Virus record (IMG/VR): IMGVR_UViG_3300048927_000815
Span: 1 to 54,765 of that record
DNA length: 54,765 nucleotides
From: a virus
Strand: one strand, 5' to 3'
Shown: piece by piece, positions 1 to 7,127 of the stretch
Layout: every line of letters starts with the position of its first letter
Position numbering within the stretch: position 1 is the stretch's first letter
Translations under genes and position numbers: made by a program
The notes under the pieces: generated by a model
The model's input: only the letters and a program-made list of their open reading frames with translations
What the model was told of the DNA's origin: nothing
The model's database searches: none

Positions 1-1050
1 TTATGCATCTTCTGCCGCCACATTGCCGCCATTAAACGCCGCCAGCGGGTTGAGCGTCACCGCCTCTTCGAGGTGATCGGGAGCGAAGTGGGCATAACGC
101 ATGGTTTCACGAATATTGGCATGGCCAAGGATGCGCTGCAGCACGAGGATATTGCCGCCATTCATCATAAAGTGCGAGGCGAAGGTGTGGCGCAAAACGT
201 GGGTTTTCTGCCCCTCGGCAAGAGCCAGAGAGGTGGTGGCCAGCATGCGGGTAAAGTCGGGATAACAGGGCTGAAACAGCGCCCCCTCGAGCGGAGCCAG
301 CTCGTCGAACAGCCACTGCGGGATCGGCACGGTGCGGTTCCTGCCGCCTTTGGTTTTGACAAAGGTGAGCTTATTGGGTGACAGCTGCGTGCGGGTGAGG
401 GATTCAGCTTCGCGCCAGCGCGCGCCGGTGGCGAGACAAATTTTCACCACCCGCGTTAAATCGACATTGCCGAAACGGACACAGGCCGCCAGCAGTTCGG
501 CGATCTGCGCCTGCGTCAGCCAGCTCATCTCGCGCTCTTTTTCGCGAAACGGACGCACGCTCTCCAGCGGATTGGGCAGCGACCACTCACCCAGCCGCGT
601 AAGCTCGTTAAACACCGCGCTGAGATAGTGCTGCTCGCGATTGACGGTGATGGGCTTCACTTTCCACTTTGCCGGGTCCGGCGTGTAGCCATTGTCGATC
701 TCACCGCTCAGGCGCTTATCACGGTAGTGCGCCCAGGCTTTCGCCGTCAGCTGCGCGGCGATGGGATCGCCCAGCCCGCGGCAGACAATCTCCAGCTTCG
801 CCAGCCGCGATTTGCTCGCCGCCAGCGACTGACCGTGCAGCTTGTACCACAGCGCAATCAGCTCGCTTAAGCGGCGGCGGTCGGCCTTCTCGCCGAGCCA
901 GGGTTTCTCCTCCGCTTCCCGCTTCGCCCACGTCTCAAAGGCTTCCGCTTCGCCTTTGGTGGCGAACTGTTTGCGGATGCGCCGCCCGTCGCGCCCCTGG
1001 GGATAGACTTCGCAGAGCCACTTTCCGCTCTTTTGTTTACTGACCGTCAT
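1..1050 (-). CDS. int: P2-type tyrosine integrase (prophage A)
   Basis: Site-specific tyrosine recombinase that integrates and, with Cox, excises the prophage. The protein has 349 residues, close to P2 Int. The N-terminal arm-binding region (about 1-60) contains a DGRRIRKQFATKGEAEAFE stretch like P2 Int. The catalytic residues are visible: R211 in ATGARWRE, H284 and R287 in HVLRHTF, H310 in LGH, and nucleophile Y319 in MRYAHF. It lies 6 bp downstream of the repressor gene on the same strand, as in P2, so both are probably one lysogenic transcript. It resembles the second integrase (22558-21527) with all catalytic residues at identical positions. The 3' end carries an 11-bp repeat that recurs at the other end of the prophage. 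Confidence 0.96.
   Translation of the reverse strand: MTVSKQKSGKWLCEVYPQGRDGRRIRKQFATKGEAEAFETWAKREAEEKPWLGEKADRRRLSELIALWYKLHGQSLAASKSRLAKLEIVCRGLGDPIAAQLTAKAWAHYRDKRLSGEIDNGYTPDPAKWKVKPITVNREQHYLSAVFNELTRLGEWSLPNPLESVRPFREKEREMSWLTQAQIAELLAACVRFGNVDLTRVVKICLATGARWREAESLTRTQLSPNKLTFVKTKGGRNRTVPIPQWLFDELAPLEGALFQPCYPDFTRMLATTSLALAEGQKTHVLRHTFASHFMMNGGNILVLQRILGHANIRETMRYAHFAPDHLEEAVTLNPLAAFNGGNVAAEDA
11..32. repeat. Imperfect tandem 11-bp repeat at int 3' end, candidate Int arm site
   Basis: TCTGCCGCCAC at 11-21 is followed directly by a near copy (ATTGCCGCCAT) at 22-32, inside the last codons of int. The same 11-mer occurs twice in tandem at 21317-21338, just beyond the ogr terminator. Finding the same tandem motif at the two ends of one prophage fits arm-type binding sites of the integrase flanking the att core. 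Inference from position and repetition only. Confidence 0.5.
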
Positions 1051-1056
1051 TGCCGC

Positions 1057-1902
1057 TTACACATGCTTTTCCAGCGTAGAGAGCACCACGCCGAACGGCG
1101 CGATCTCCGCTACGCCACACTCAAAATCGACCGCGTTATTGCTCAGGCGCACTTTGCCACCGGGCAAGCGCACGACATCAAAGACATCCAGCGCGTCATC
1201 AATGCCAATCACCCAGCGCCCGTTGCCAATCTTCTGCGCAGCGGTATCCACCAGCCAGCCGGCATGCAGCCCGTCAATAAAGCGCAGGCTATCGGTAGCG
1301 GCAGGAGCCAGCGAGGGATCTAATGTCCAGACGCCCGCCTCTTTCAGCTCGCCCGACTCATGGCGGAATTTCGGAATGGTAATAACAGCATCGTTCTGCG
1401 CAGCAGCCGGTGCCGGGTACATCTCTCCCTGCCCGGTTGCCAGCCACTTCAGCGAGACGCCGGTATCCAGCGCGCAGGTGACGACCACATCACCGGGGAA
1501 GAAGTCGCGGCGCACCCAGGTGCTGATGGTGCCTGAAGAGATATCGAGCAAATCGCCCAGATCTTTTTGCATCTGGAAGCCATAGGCATCAAGAATGCGA
1601 CGCAGCACCGGGCGTCCGCCCGCCGAGAGGATCTCCTCATACAATGCCTTGCCTTTTACCTGCGGCTTCTCAACCAGATTCGCATTTGCAAACTCGCCAT
1701 TCACCAGCCAGTGCAGATCCGCGCCGGTATCGAGCGCACATTTGACCACCGCTTTATAGGGCACGCTTTCCCGCTGGATCCAGCTGCTGATATTGTTCGC
1801 CGGCACATCCAGCGCCTCGGCAAGCGCTTTCTGACTGGATACGGAGTAGGACGACGCAATGCGATCCACCACATCCTGAACACTCATCTTGTTTTCACTC
1901 AT
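1057..1902 (-). CDS. CI-type phage repressor with two tandem HTH domains (prophage A)
   Basis: Lysogenic repressor that should keep early lytic genes silent. Two consecutive copies of the phage CI-repressor helix-turn-helix family are visible: one around residues 5-65 (ISSWIQRESVPYKAVVKCAL) and a second around 85-150 (ISTWVRRDFFPGDVVVTCAL), each ending in ALDTG-x-x-LxWL. The C-terminal ~90 residues are probably the oligomerisation region. 186 CI has one such domain in about 192 residues, so this is a duplicated version. I chose the ATG at 1902 (281 aa) because it aligns with the start of the homologue in prophage B and has a GGTG element upstream; an in-frame ATG at 1914 would add four residues. 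It lies directly upstream of int. Confidence 0.88.
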   Translation of the reverse strand: MSENKMSVQDVVDRIASSYSVSSQKALAEALDVPANNISSWIQRESVPYKAVVKCALDTGADLHWLVNGEFANANLVEKPQVKGKALYEEILSAGGRPVLRRILDAYGFQMQKDLGDLLDISSGTISTWVRRDFFPGDVVVTCALDTGVSLKWLATGQGEMYPAPAAAQNDAVITIPKFRHESGELKEAGVWTLDPSLAPAATDSLRFIDGLHAGWLVDTAAQKIGNGRWVIGIDDALDVFDVVRLPGGKVRLSNNAVDFECGVAEIAPFGVVLSTLEKHV

Positions 1903-2017
1903 GGACACCAACATCGAAAAAGTGATTTACACAATCGCATTTGCGATTTATATTGCTGTTCATCGACCAAAATGCACAGCAGTGCACTACATTTCAAACA
2001 ACAGGAGATAATGCGAT
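1903..2017. promoter_or_regulatory. Divergent repressor/cox control region with candidate operators
   Basis: The 115-bp gap between the leftward repressor and the rightward cox-like gene should hold the lysogenic and early lytic promoters. It contains a 16-bp palindrome, AATCGCATTTGCGATT at 1933-1948, and a second dyad, TGCAC-AGCA-GTGCA, at about 1973-1986. Both are plausible CI or Cox operators. The cox-like start is set by AGGAG at 2003-2007. Promoter -10/-35 boxes cannot be assigned with confidence. Confidence 0.55.
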
Positions 2018-2386
2018 ATGTCAGATGCAAAATCAATGCCGTCGCATCCGTTATCCGGCTCTCAAATGCAATTCAGCACCTTTTCACATGGGCAGATGGA
2101 TGAGTTGATGTCCGCCCTGCTGCCGGCGCTGCAAACCCTGATCCGCTCGGCGATGTCCGATGCGATGACGGTGAAGGATTTCGCCGCAATGCGCGGTATC
2201 AGCGAGCGTCTGGTGTGGCAGTGGCTCGATGAGGGGGTGCTGCTCAAAGCGCCAACCCGCGAGCATACCGACGCCGGTAAACGCAGCCGCACGCTGATTA
2301 ACGTCAAAGCCTGGCGCGATAAATTAACGCAGCAGGCTATCGACTGCCGTTACATCGACCGGCGCTCCGCCACCTCATTCGGTTAA
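2018..2386 (+). CDS. cox: Cox/Apl-like excisionase and early regulator (prophage A)
   Basis: Position and sequence fit the Cox/Apl role: a small DNA-binding protein that represses the lysogenic promoter and directs excision. The 122-aa product has a winged-HTH-like core around residues 48-100 (MTVKDFAAMRGISERLVWQW followed by a short basic turn and INVKAWRDKL). The homologue in prophage B is only 75 aa; here about 45 N-terminal residues precede the shared core. AGGAG lies 10 nt before the ATG at 2018; a nearer ATG at 2011 is in another frame and only 3 nt from the SD. It is divergent from the repressor gene. The assignment is by position and weak similarity. Confidence 0.7.
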   Translation: MSDAKSMPSHPLSGSQMQFSTFSHGQMDELMSALLPALQTLIRSAMSDAMTVKDFAAMRGISERLVWQWLDEGVLLKAPTREHTDAGKRSRTLINVKAWRDKLTQQAIDCRYIDRRSATSFG

Positions 2387-2424
2387 TTTTGCATTTGCGA
2401 GTTCACGCTCACGCAGGAGGATCT

Positions 2425-2763
2425 ATGGCGATCACCTCACCTGCCGCCAGCGCACCGCTGAGTGCCGGCGAGCGGCTTACCGGGTTAAACCACATCAGCG
2501 AGCTTCGCGGTCGCCACTGGGGCGACAGCTGGAGCGAGGTGGCGCGCTTTATCGACGATATGCGCGACAGACGCGACGAGCAGTATGAGGCAAATGCCCG
2601 GGCGCTGGCGGCGATCTTCTTTCTCGCCCGCGTACCCACTGCCCGCCAGGCGCTCGACCCGCAGCAGCTCACCCTCGAGGAGAAGCGCGCACTGATCGCT
2701 GCCATGAACCACTTTCGCGTCGTTGTCAGCCTGTTTCCGAAACGGCTAACCATGCCGCTTTAA
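2425..2763 (+). CDS. Early protein of unknown function, DUF5347-like (prophage A)
   Basis: A 112-aa early gene product without known function, in the place occupied in prophage B by the DUF5347-like 124-aa gene. Both proteins end in a similar layout: a hydrophobic helix, then a basic helix ending in a KRLTM or RRISI element. Acid/base-rich helices dominate and no catalytic motif is visible. I chose the ATG at 2425 because a strong GGAGG lies just upstream (2416-2421); a longer in-frame start at 2389 lacks one. Prophage A has no CII or Fil genes between this gene and cox, unlike prophage B. Confidence 0.65.
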   Translation: MAITSPAASAPLSAGERLTGLNHISELRGRHWGDSWSEVARFIDDMRDRRDEQYEANARALAAIFFLARVPTARQALDPQQLTLEEKRALIAAMNHFRVVVSLFPKRLTMPL

Positions 2764-2795
2764 CCCCAACTTTCAAACCAAGACGTCAACCCGTC

Positions 2796-2811
2796 GGGCA
2801 TCCCTTTGCCC
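2796..2811 (+). promoter_or_regulatory. Short hairpin before the DUF2732-like gene
   Basis: GGGC (2796-2799) and GCCC (2808-2811) can pair across an 8-nt loop, just upstream of the CAGGAG ribosome site of the next gene. Prophage B has the same arrangement at 24926-24943, with a slightly longer CGGGC/GCCCG stem and different flanking bases. Conservation of the stem suggests an RNA element acting on translation or transcript stability. It is short, so evidence is modest. Confidence 0.35.
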
Positions 2812-2829
2812 AAATTCAGGAGAATTACC

Positions 2830-3057
2830 ATGAGAAAGACCGCGATTCACTCCCCCGCCCGCAGTGGCGATGAAGTCACGCTGCTGCTGGCTGAAGCCCG
2901 CAATAACGAACGCCTGCGCTGCGCCGGTGCCGTTTCTGCCCGCCTTGATACGCTGGCGAGCTTTATTGCCTCCCAGCGCCTCGACTGGAGCGACGCCGCC
3001 GAGCTGTTGCGCCAGGAGGCGACTCATATCGATAACCAGGCGCTGGAGCTGCACTGA
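2830..3057 (+). CDS. DUF2732-like early protein (prophage A)
   Basis: A 75-aa helical protein that matches by position and pattern the DUF2732 family found just before the zinc-finger gene in P2-like phages. Its homologue in prophage B (24962-25195, 77 aa) shares the ending, in which a LL-x-QEA/SE-x-x-I-x-x-QA-x-E-x-H pattern is visible. The start ATG at 2830 follows CAGGAG. The stop codon overlaps the start of the zinc-finger gene (TGATG), so the two are translationally coupled. The function is unknown. Confidence 0.75.
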   Translation: MRKTAIHSPARSGDEVTLLLAEARNNERLRCAGAVSARLDTLASFIASQRLDWSDAAELLRQEATHIDNQALELH

Positions 3058-3278
3058 TGGCCGATGAAATGGATGGCGTTCAACAACGCGAAATGGAGGA
3101 GCGCGAGCGGCATATCCTGCACGCCCGCCGCCGTTTACTCCTCCCCTCTCGCTTAACCTGCGAATGCTGCGACATGCCGATCCCCGAGGCGCGTCGCATG
3201 GCGCTGCCGGGCGTGACCTGCTGCGTCAGCTGCCAGCAGATCGCCGAACTGAAAGATAAGCACTTCAGGAGAACATAA
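3057..3278 (+). CDS. DksA/TraR-type C4 zinc-finger protein (prophage A)
   Basis: A 73-aa protein with an acidic/basic N-terminal helix and a four-cysteine zinc finger: C35 and C38 in the TCECC stretch, C56 and C59 in the CVSCQ stretch, followed by QIAELK. This is the TraR/DksA-like zinc finger seen in P2-type phages (P2 orf82 position). TraR-type proteins act on RNA polymerase through the secondary channel; whether this one does is unknown. It is coupled to the upstream gene by TGATG and abuts the GTG start of gene A. Confidence 0.88.
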   Translation: MADEMDGVQQREMEERERHILHARRRLLLPSRLTCECCDMPIPEARRMALPGVTCCVSCQQIAELKDKHFRRT

Positions 3279-5318
3279 GTGGCTGTCAGCCTGGCTTACC
3301 CCTGGAACGCGCCGCGCAGCGCTATCGCCAGCCCCTACCTGACTCACGCCGAACAGCACCGCCGCAATCAGCATATTGCGGCGGTGCTGCAGGCGCGTCA
3401 CGCACTGGCGCTGCAACCCGCCTGCGTGCGCCTCTCCATCAGCCGCACAGAGCAAGCGCTGGAAAAGGCGCATGGCGCGGCGCGGGCGCACGCCTTTCTG
3501 CTGCGCTTCGCCAGGCAAACCCTGCCACGCCTGAAGGCCGTGAATGCCCGCTACCAGATCGATTGTTTGCAATCACGCATCTCAAAGGCACTTTTCAATG
3601 GCCATTTTGATACCGCTTTCCAGCAGGCGCTGGCTGGCCGGCTGGTCGATTTGGTTAACCGCTACAACCAGTTCGCGGACTGCAATCGGGCCAGCGTCGA
3701 CCGGCTGGCGGAAGATATCGCCCACTTTATCCGTAGCGAGCTGGCGGATATTGATGCCGATGAGCAGACCGAGCTGAAAACCCTGCACCGCTGGTATCAC
3801 CACGCTGGTCTTATCGCCCTGCAATTTAACGTCACCCCGCCGCACTGGCAGCGCGTGACGCAACACCGCGTCTGCGCGGACGATCTCGCCCCGGCGGTGA
3901 TCCGTCTTTTCAGCGAGCAGTGGTGGCGCGGTCATCTTCGCCGCGCCGCCGCCCAGTGGCGCGAACATCTGCACATCGCGCTAGGGCTGGTGAGCCGGAA
4001 AACGCAGCCCTACGCCAGCCGGGACTGCATCACCACCTGGCGCGAGCAGAAGCGCCGCCACCGGGCATTTCTCAAAAGCATGGAGCTGGAGGATGAAGAG
4101 GGAAACCGCATCAGCCTGATTGATAAGCATGATGGGTCGATAGCCAACCCGGCGATCCGCCGCTGCGAGTTGATGACGCGCATTCGCGGTTTCGAAACTA
4201 TCTGTCAGTCCCTTGGCTACGTCGGCGAGTTTTACACGCTGACCGCGCCTGCCGCCTTTCATGCCACCTCTCATACCGGGCATCGTAATCTGAAATGGAA
4301 CGGCGCCAGCCCGGCGCAAACCCAGGGATACTTCACCCGCCTGTGGGCGCGCATTCGCGCCAGGCTACACCGCGACGGCCTGCGCATTTTCGGTATTCGC
4401 GTTGCGGAGCCGCATCACGATGGCACCCCGCACTGGCATCTGCTGCTGTTTATGCAACCGCAGGACCGAGAGAAGGTGCGCGAGATCCTGCGCGATTTTG
4501 CCCACCAGCAAGATAGTGAAGAGTTACGCAACGACAAGGCGCGAAAAGCCCGTTTTCATGCCGAAGCGATCGATGCGCAAAAGGGGAGCGCAACGGGGTA
4601 TGTGGCGAAGTATATCGCCAAGAATATTGACGGCTACGCGCTGGATAATGAAACCGACCACGAAACGGACACGCCGCTGAAAGAGAGCGCCTGCGCGGTC
4701 TCCGCCTGGGCGGCGCGCTGGCATATCCGCCAGTTTCAGTTTGTCGGCGGCGCGCCGGTCACCGTCTACCGGGAATTACGCAAAATGGCCGACAGCGCCA
4801 CGGCCAAAGGGCTGAGCGTGGAGTTCGCCGACGTCCACGATGCCGCCGATAACGGCGACTGGGCCGGCTACGTCAATGCTCAGGGCGGCCCGTTTGTCCG
4901 CCGTGACGATCTGCAGGTACGCACCCTGTATAAAGCAGAGGGTGAATTTAACCAGTACGGTGAACCGACGGTTCGTATTCGCGGCGTGTATGACACGGTA
5001 ATCGGTAGCGGTTCGCCGGTACTGACGCGCCTGAAGAAGTGGACCATCGTGCCGAAGCGCGCGGCGGCGGTTTTTCAGGGCGCGGCGGCGCCCGCTTGGA
5101 GTTCTGTCAATAACTGTACGCCCTTCGAGCCGGGTAAACCGCTAACAGATTACCAGCGGCGGCAACTCACCCACCGGCTGCGGGAAGGGATCCTCAGTGA
5201 ACGAAACGGGAGGTTAAAAACCGATCTCAACATCATTAAGAATAATGACTTTTTGGCAAGCAATAGATGGTCAGAATATTTGTCACTTCACAATACTGTT
5301 TTTTTATCAGCGACATAG
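3279..5318 (+). CDS. A: Replication initiation endonuclease gpA, altered C-terminus (prophage A)
   Basis: HUH-family rolling-circle replication protein that nicks the phage origin and becomes attached to the 5' end. The HUH motif is at H385-W-H387 (TPHWHLLLF) and the paired active-site tyrosines at Y441 and Y445 (GYVAKYIAKN), matching Y450/Y454 of P2 gpA. The start is GTG at 3279 directly after the preceding stop codon. The protein is 679 residues against 738 in prophage B. The two align closely to about residue 635, after which this one switches to an unrelated AT-rich tail of about 40 residues. The catalytic core is intact, so nicking may persist; the replaced end may affect replication. 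Its retention in a headless element is odd. Confidence 0.92.
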   Translation: MAVSLAYPWNAPRSAIASPYLTHAEQHRRNQHIAAVLQARHALALQPACVRLSISRTEQALEKAHGAARAHAFLLRFARQTLPRLKAVNARYQIDCLQSRISKALFNGHFDTAFQQALAGRLVDLVNRYNQFADCNRASVDRLAEDIAHFIRSELADIDADEQTELKTLHRWYHHAGLIALQFNVTPPHWQRVTQHRVCADDLAPAVIRLFSEQWWRGHLRRAAAQWREHLHIALGLVSRKTQPYASRDCITTWREQKRRHRAFLKSMELEDEEGNRISLIDKHDGSIANPAIRRCELMTRIRGFETICQSLGYVGEFYTLTAPAAFHATSHTGHRNLKWNGASPAQTQGYFTRLWARIRARLHRDGLRIFGIRVAEPHHDGTPHWHLLLFMQPQDREKVREILRDFAHQQDSEELRNDKARKARFHAEAIDAQKGSATGYVAKYIAKNIDGYALDNETDHETDTPLKESACAVSAWAARWHIRQFQFVGGAPVTVYRELRKMADSATAKGLSVEFADVHDAADNGDWAGYVNAQGGPFVRRDDLQVRTLYKAEGEFNQYGEPTVRIRGVYDTVIGSGSPVLTRLKKWTIVPKRAAAVFQGAAAPAWSSVNNCTPFEPGKPLTDYQRRQLTHRLREGILSERNGRLKTDLNIIKNNDFLASNRWSEYLSLHNTVFLSAT

Positions 5319-5365
5319 TGATTAGACAAAATAATCTTCGCTTCCCATAAATATCCAGCCTATGA

Positions 5366-5385
5366 TACTGTATATACATACAGTA
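5366..5385. promoter_or_regulatory. LexA (SOS) box upstream of 61-aa gene, prophage A
   Basis: TACTGTATATACATACAGTA is an almost perfect LexA box (CTGT-N8-ACAG, AT-rich centre) and lies 22 bp before the ATG of the 61-aa gene. It should keep that gene silent until DNA damage. The equivalent position in prophage B has a box too (27706-27725). In 186 and Fels-2 the SOS-controlled tum gene induces the prophage, so this box is the likely induction switch. Confidence 0.93.
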
Positions 5386-5407
5386 AGAGAATTCATGAGA
5401 GGAATTC

Positions 5408-5593
5408 ATGGTCTTTGAACGACTAAATAAGACTCAGCACAAATGGGCATGCGTGCAATTCATTGCCGAGGTGTCGCTTATCGCCAACTGCAAGCCTTCC
5501 GACCTGAAGCTGGCCTTAAGCCTGATCGCGGATCTGGCAGAGAGCGAGAACACTACTCCCGATGATGAGGATATTTATTACAAAGCCGAATAG
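5408..5593 (+). CDS. Small SOS-controlled protein, candidate antirepressor (prophage A)
   Basis: A 61-aa protein directly behind a LexA box. It shares a clear core with the 60-aa protein of prophage B (27748-27930): KW-x-x-VQFIA-x-V, then C-[KR]-PSDLKLAL-x-LIA-[DE]-LA, and an acidic EDIxYxAE end. The family is not known to me by name. In 186, LexA controls the Tum antirepressor that inactivates CI; by analogy this protein could bind the CI-like repressor and induce the element. The start follows AGGA 4 nt upstream of the ATG. The promoter logic is strong; the antirepressor role is inference. Confidence 0.7.
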   Translation: MVFERLNKTQHKWACVQFIAEVSLIANCKPSDLKLALSLIADLAESENTTPDDEDIYYKAE

Positions 5594-5635
5594 CCCGCCG
5601 AACGCCATTCCGGCCACTCTCTTTACCGTACTCTT

Positions 5636-5679
5636 ACGCACCGGCTAGCGTTTCCCTCGCCCGGTGCGTCGCTTTTTCC
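5636..5679 (+). terminator. Rho-independent terminator after the SOS-controlled gene
   Basis: ACGCACCGG (5636-5644) pairs with CCGGTGCGT (5661-5669) over a 16-nt loop, followed by CGCTTTTTCC. It separates early transcription from the tail/lysis operon that begins at the late promoter just downstream. Confidence 0.7.
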
Positions 5680-5688
5680 TCCCCGTTG

Positions 5689-5749
5689 TTGTACCAGCCA
5701 CGCGCCAGCACCAATTCATAGCCCTTAGCCTCTCTGTTGCGGAAACTTA
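5689..5749 (+). promoter_or_regulatory. Ogr-type late promoter of the X-lysis-R operon (prophage A)
   Basis: TTGT-N12-CCAG at 5689-5708, followed about 33 nt later by a GGAAACTTA -10 region. Spacing matches the other late promoters in the window, and the -10 resembles that of the capsid-operon promoter of prophage B (GGGAAACTA). Here it feeds gene X directly, consistent with removal of the O-N-M-L genes from between the promoter and X. Confidence 0.6.
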
Positions 5750-5790
5750 ACCATGGAAAAAACCTTCCGGATGGTAAGAGACGCAAAACG

Positions 5791-5994
5791 ATGAATGCGA
5801 TAACACAACAGGGCGACACCCTCGATCTGATCTGTCTGCGCTACTACGGGCGAACGGCGGGCGTCGTCGAACGCGTGCTGGCCGCCAATCCTGGACTTGC
5901 CGAGCTGGGGGTGGTTCTCCCGCACGGCACCGCCATCACCCTGCCCGATGTCGCGGTGCAGACTATGCAGGAGACGGTAAATCTATGGGCGTAA
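5791..5994 (+). CDS. X: Tail protein gpX, LysM-like (prophage A)
   Basis: A 67-aa tail protein of the Phage_tail_X family, with a LysM-like fold: QQGDTLDLIC, RYYGRT, and NPGLAELG-x-VLPHGT-x-I-x-LP. It is a small baseplate or tail-completion component needed for P2-type tails. It is nearly identical in layout to the prophage B copy (39550-39753). In P2 it follows the head gene L; here it is the first gene of the operon. The start at 5791 aligns with the homologue. Its stop overlaps the holin start. Confidence 0.9.
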   Translation: MNAITQQGDTLDLICLRYYGRTAGVVERVLAANPGLAELGVVLPHGTAITLPDVAVQTMQETVNLWA

Positions 5995-6206
5995 GTATCG
6001 AGAGAATCAGCTCGTCGCTGGCCTACTGGATTAGCGTCGCCCTGACCTTTTTTGGCGCCATGACGCCACAAGACTTTGCTGCTTACTTCGGCGCACTCGG
6101 CGTCGCCATGACCGTCGGCGTGAACTGGTATTACCGCCGTAAAAGCTATCTGTTCCTCAAATCCTGTGCGGTGAGCCAGGAGGTGGTCAATGGGCTTACC
6201 CGTTAA
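5985..6206 (+). CDS. Holin, HP1/186-type (prophage A)
   Basis: A 73-aa membrane protein with two hydrophobic segments: one around 13-30 (SLAYWISVALTFFGAM) and one around 34-50, followed by a basic NWYYRRKS. It fits the HP1-family holin that forms the membrane lesion or depolarises the membrane to activate the SAR endolysin encoded next. It overlaps gpX at its start and the endolysin at its end, indicating coupled translation in the lysis cassette. Confidence 0.85.
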   Translation: MGVSIERISSSLAYWISVALTFFGAMTPQDFAAYFGALGVAMTVGVNWYYRRKSYLFLKSCAVSQEVVNGLTR

Positions 6207-6699
6207 ACGCTGTAGCGCGGCGGCCGTGTTGGCGCTGGCGCTGCTGCTGCCCGATTTTCATCTGCTGCACACCTCACAGGCGGGGCTGGCGCTGATTACC
6301 GATCTCGAAGGCTGTCGTCTGCGCCCCTATCAGTGCAGCGCGGGAGTCTGGACCTCGGGGATTGGCCACACGGCGAAAGTGATTCCCACGCGCGATATCA
6401 GCGAAAAAGAGGCCGCCGTCAACCTGGTTGCCGACGTGCTGAACGTTGAGCGCCGCCTGGCGCACTGCGTGCCGGTGGAGATGCCGCAACCGGTCTATGA
6501 CGCGGTAGTCAGTTTCACCTTTAACGTCGGCAGCGGCGCGGCGTGCGCCTCAACGCTTGCCTGGCACCTGCGCCAGAAGGCGTGGAAACAGGCCTGCGAT
6601 CAGCTGCCGCGCTGGGTCTATGTCGATGGCGTACGCAACCGCGGGCTGGAAAACCGCCGCCAGCGTGAGCGCGACTGGTGCCTCCGGGGGGTGAAATGA
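6190..6699 (+). CDS. SAR endolysin, GH24 lysozyme with catalytic Cys (prophage A)
   Basis: Muramidase that degrades peptidoglycan. An uncleaved signal-anchor (SAR) segment lies at about 9-28 (AAAVLALALLLPDFHLL). The GH24 triad is E40-x8-C49-x5-T55 in EGCRLRPYQC-SAGVWT, with cysteine in place of the usual aspartate as in phage P1 Lyz. Cysteines at 8, 42 and 49 match the P1 arrangement, in which a disulphide caging the catalytic cysteine is swapped for one with the SAR cysteine on membrane release. It is thus probably held inactive until the holin acts. 169 aa. P2 itself uses an unrelated endolysin (gpK). Confidence 0.9.
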   Translation: MGLPVKRCSAAAVLALALLLPDFHLLHTSQAGLALITDLEGCRLRPYQCSAGVWTSGIGHTAKVIPTRDISEKEAAVNLVADVLNVERRLAHCVPVEMPQPVYDAVVSFTFNVGSGAACASTLAWHLRQKAWKQACDQLPRWVYVDGVRNRGLENRRQRERDWCLRGVK

Positions 6700-7127
6700 G
6701 CACCCGCCTGATGATAGTGGCCGCGCTCCTGGCGACGCTGACCGGGCTGTGGTTGTTTGAGCAAAACCACGCTCTGCGTGCGTCTTTAGCCAACGCGCAG
6801 CAACTGGCGCAGGAGCAGAACGCCACGCTGACGCGCCTTAAAACTGCCCTCAATGCCACCGCCGAACTGGCGGCAAAGAACCAGCAGGCGCAGGTCACGC
6901 TGCGACAGCAGCTCGATGCCGCCAGCGCGCAGGCGCTGCAACGAGAAAACGCGATCGCGAGGTTATTAAATGAGAACGAGGCTTTTCGCCACTGGTATCG
7001 CACTGAGTTACCTGATGCTGTGCGCCGGGTGCACCAGCGCCCCGCCTGCCCCTCCGCCGCTCATTGTCTACAACAGCTGCCCGCAGGTCAGCCTCTGCCC
7101 GATGCCGGCAAGCACGCCGCAAACTAA
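6696..7127 (+). CDS. lysB: LysB-like i-spanin (Rz-type), prophage A
   Basis: Inner-membrane spanin subunit. The 143-aa protein has an N-terminal membrane anchor (about 5-20, MIVAALLATLTGLWLF) and a long periplasmic coiled coil rich in A, Q, L and E (about 25-90). It works with the nested lipoprotein LysC to fuse inner and outer membranes in the last step of lysis. I chose the ATG at 6696, overlapping the endolysin stop (ATGA), with GGGGG upstream. Confidence 0.85.
   Translation: MSTRLMIVAALLATLTGLWLFEQNHALRASLANAQQLAQEQNATLTRLKTALNATAELAAKNQQAQVTLRQQLDAASAQALQRENAIARLLNENEAFRHWYRTELPDAVRRVHQRPACPSAAHCLQQLPAGQPLPDAGKHAAN

Noticed and set aside
2011-2103. ATG at 2011 as start of the first rightward gene in prophage A
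   Set aside because: It is in a different frame, opens only about 30 codons, and is 3 nt from AGGAG. The ATG at 2018 gives the conserved Cox-like protein.
5319-5790. A remnant of head genes or cos in prophage A
   Set aside because: The interval holds only the SOS box, the 61-aa gene, a terminator and a late promoter. I see no cos-like G-rich element or capsid fragment.
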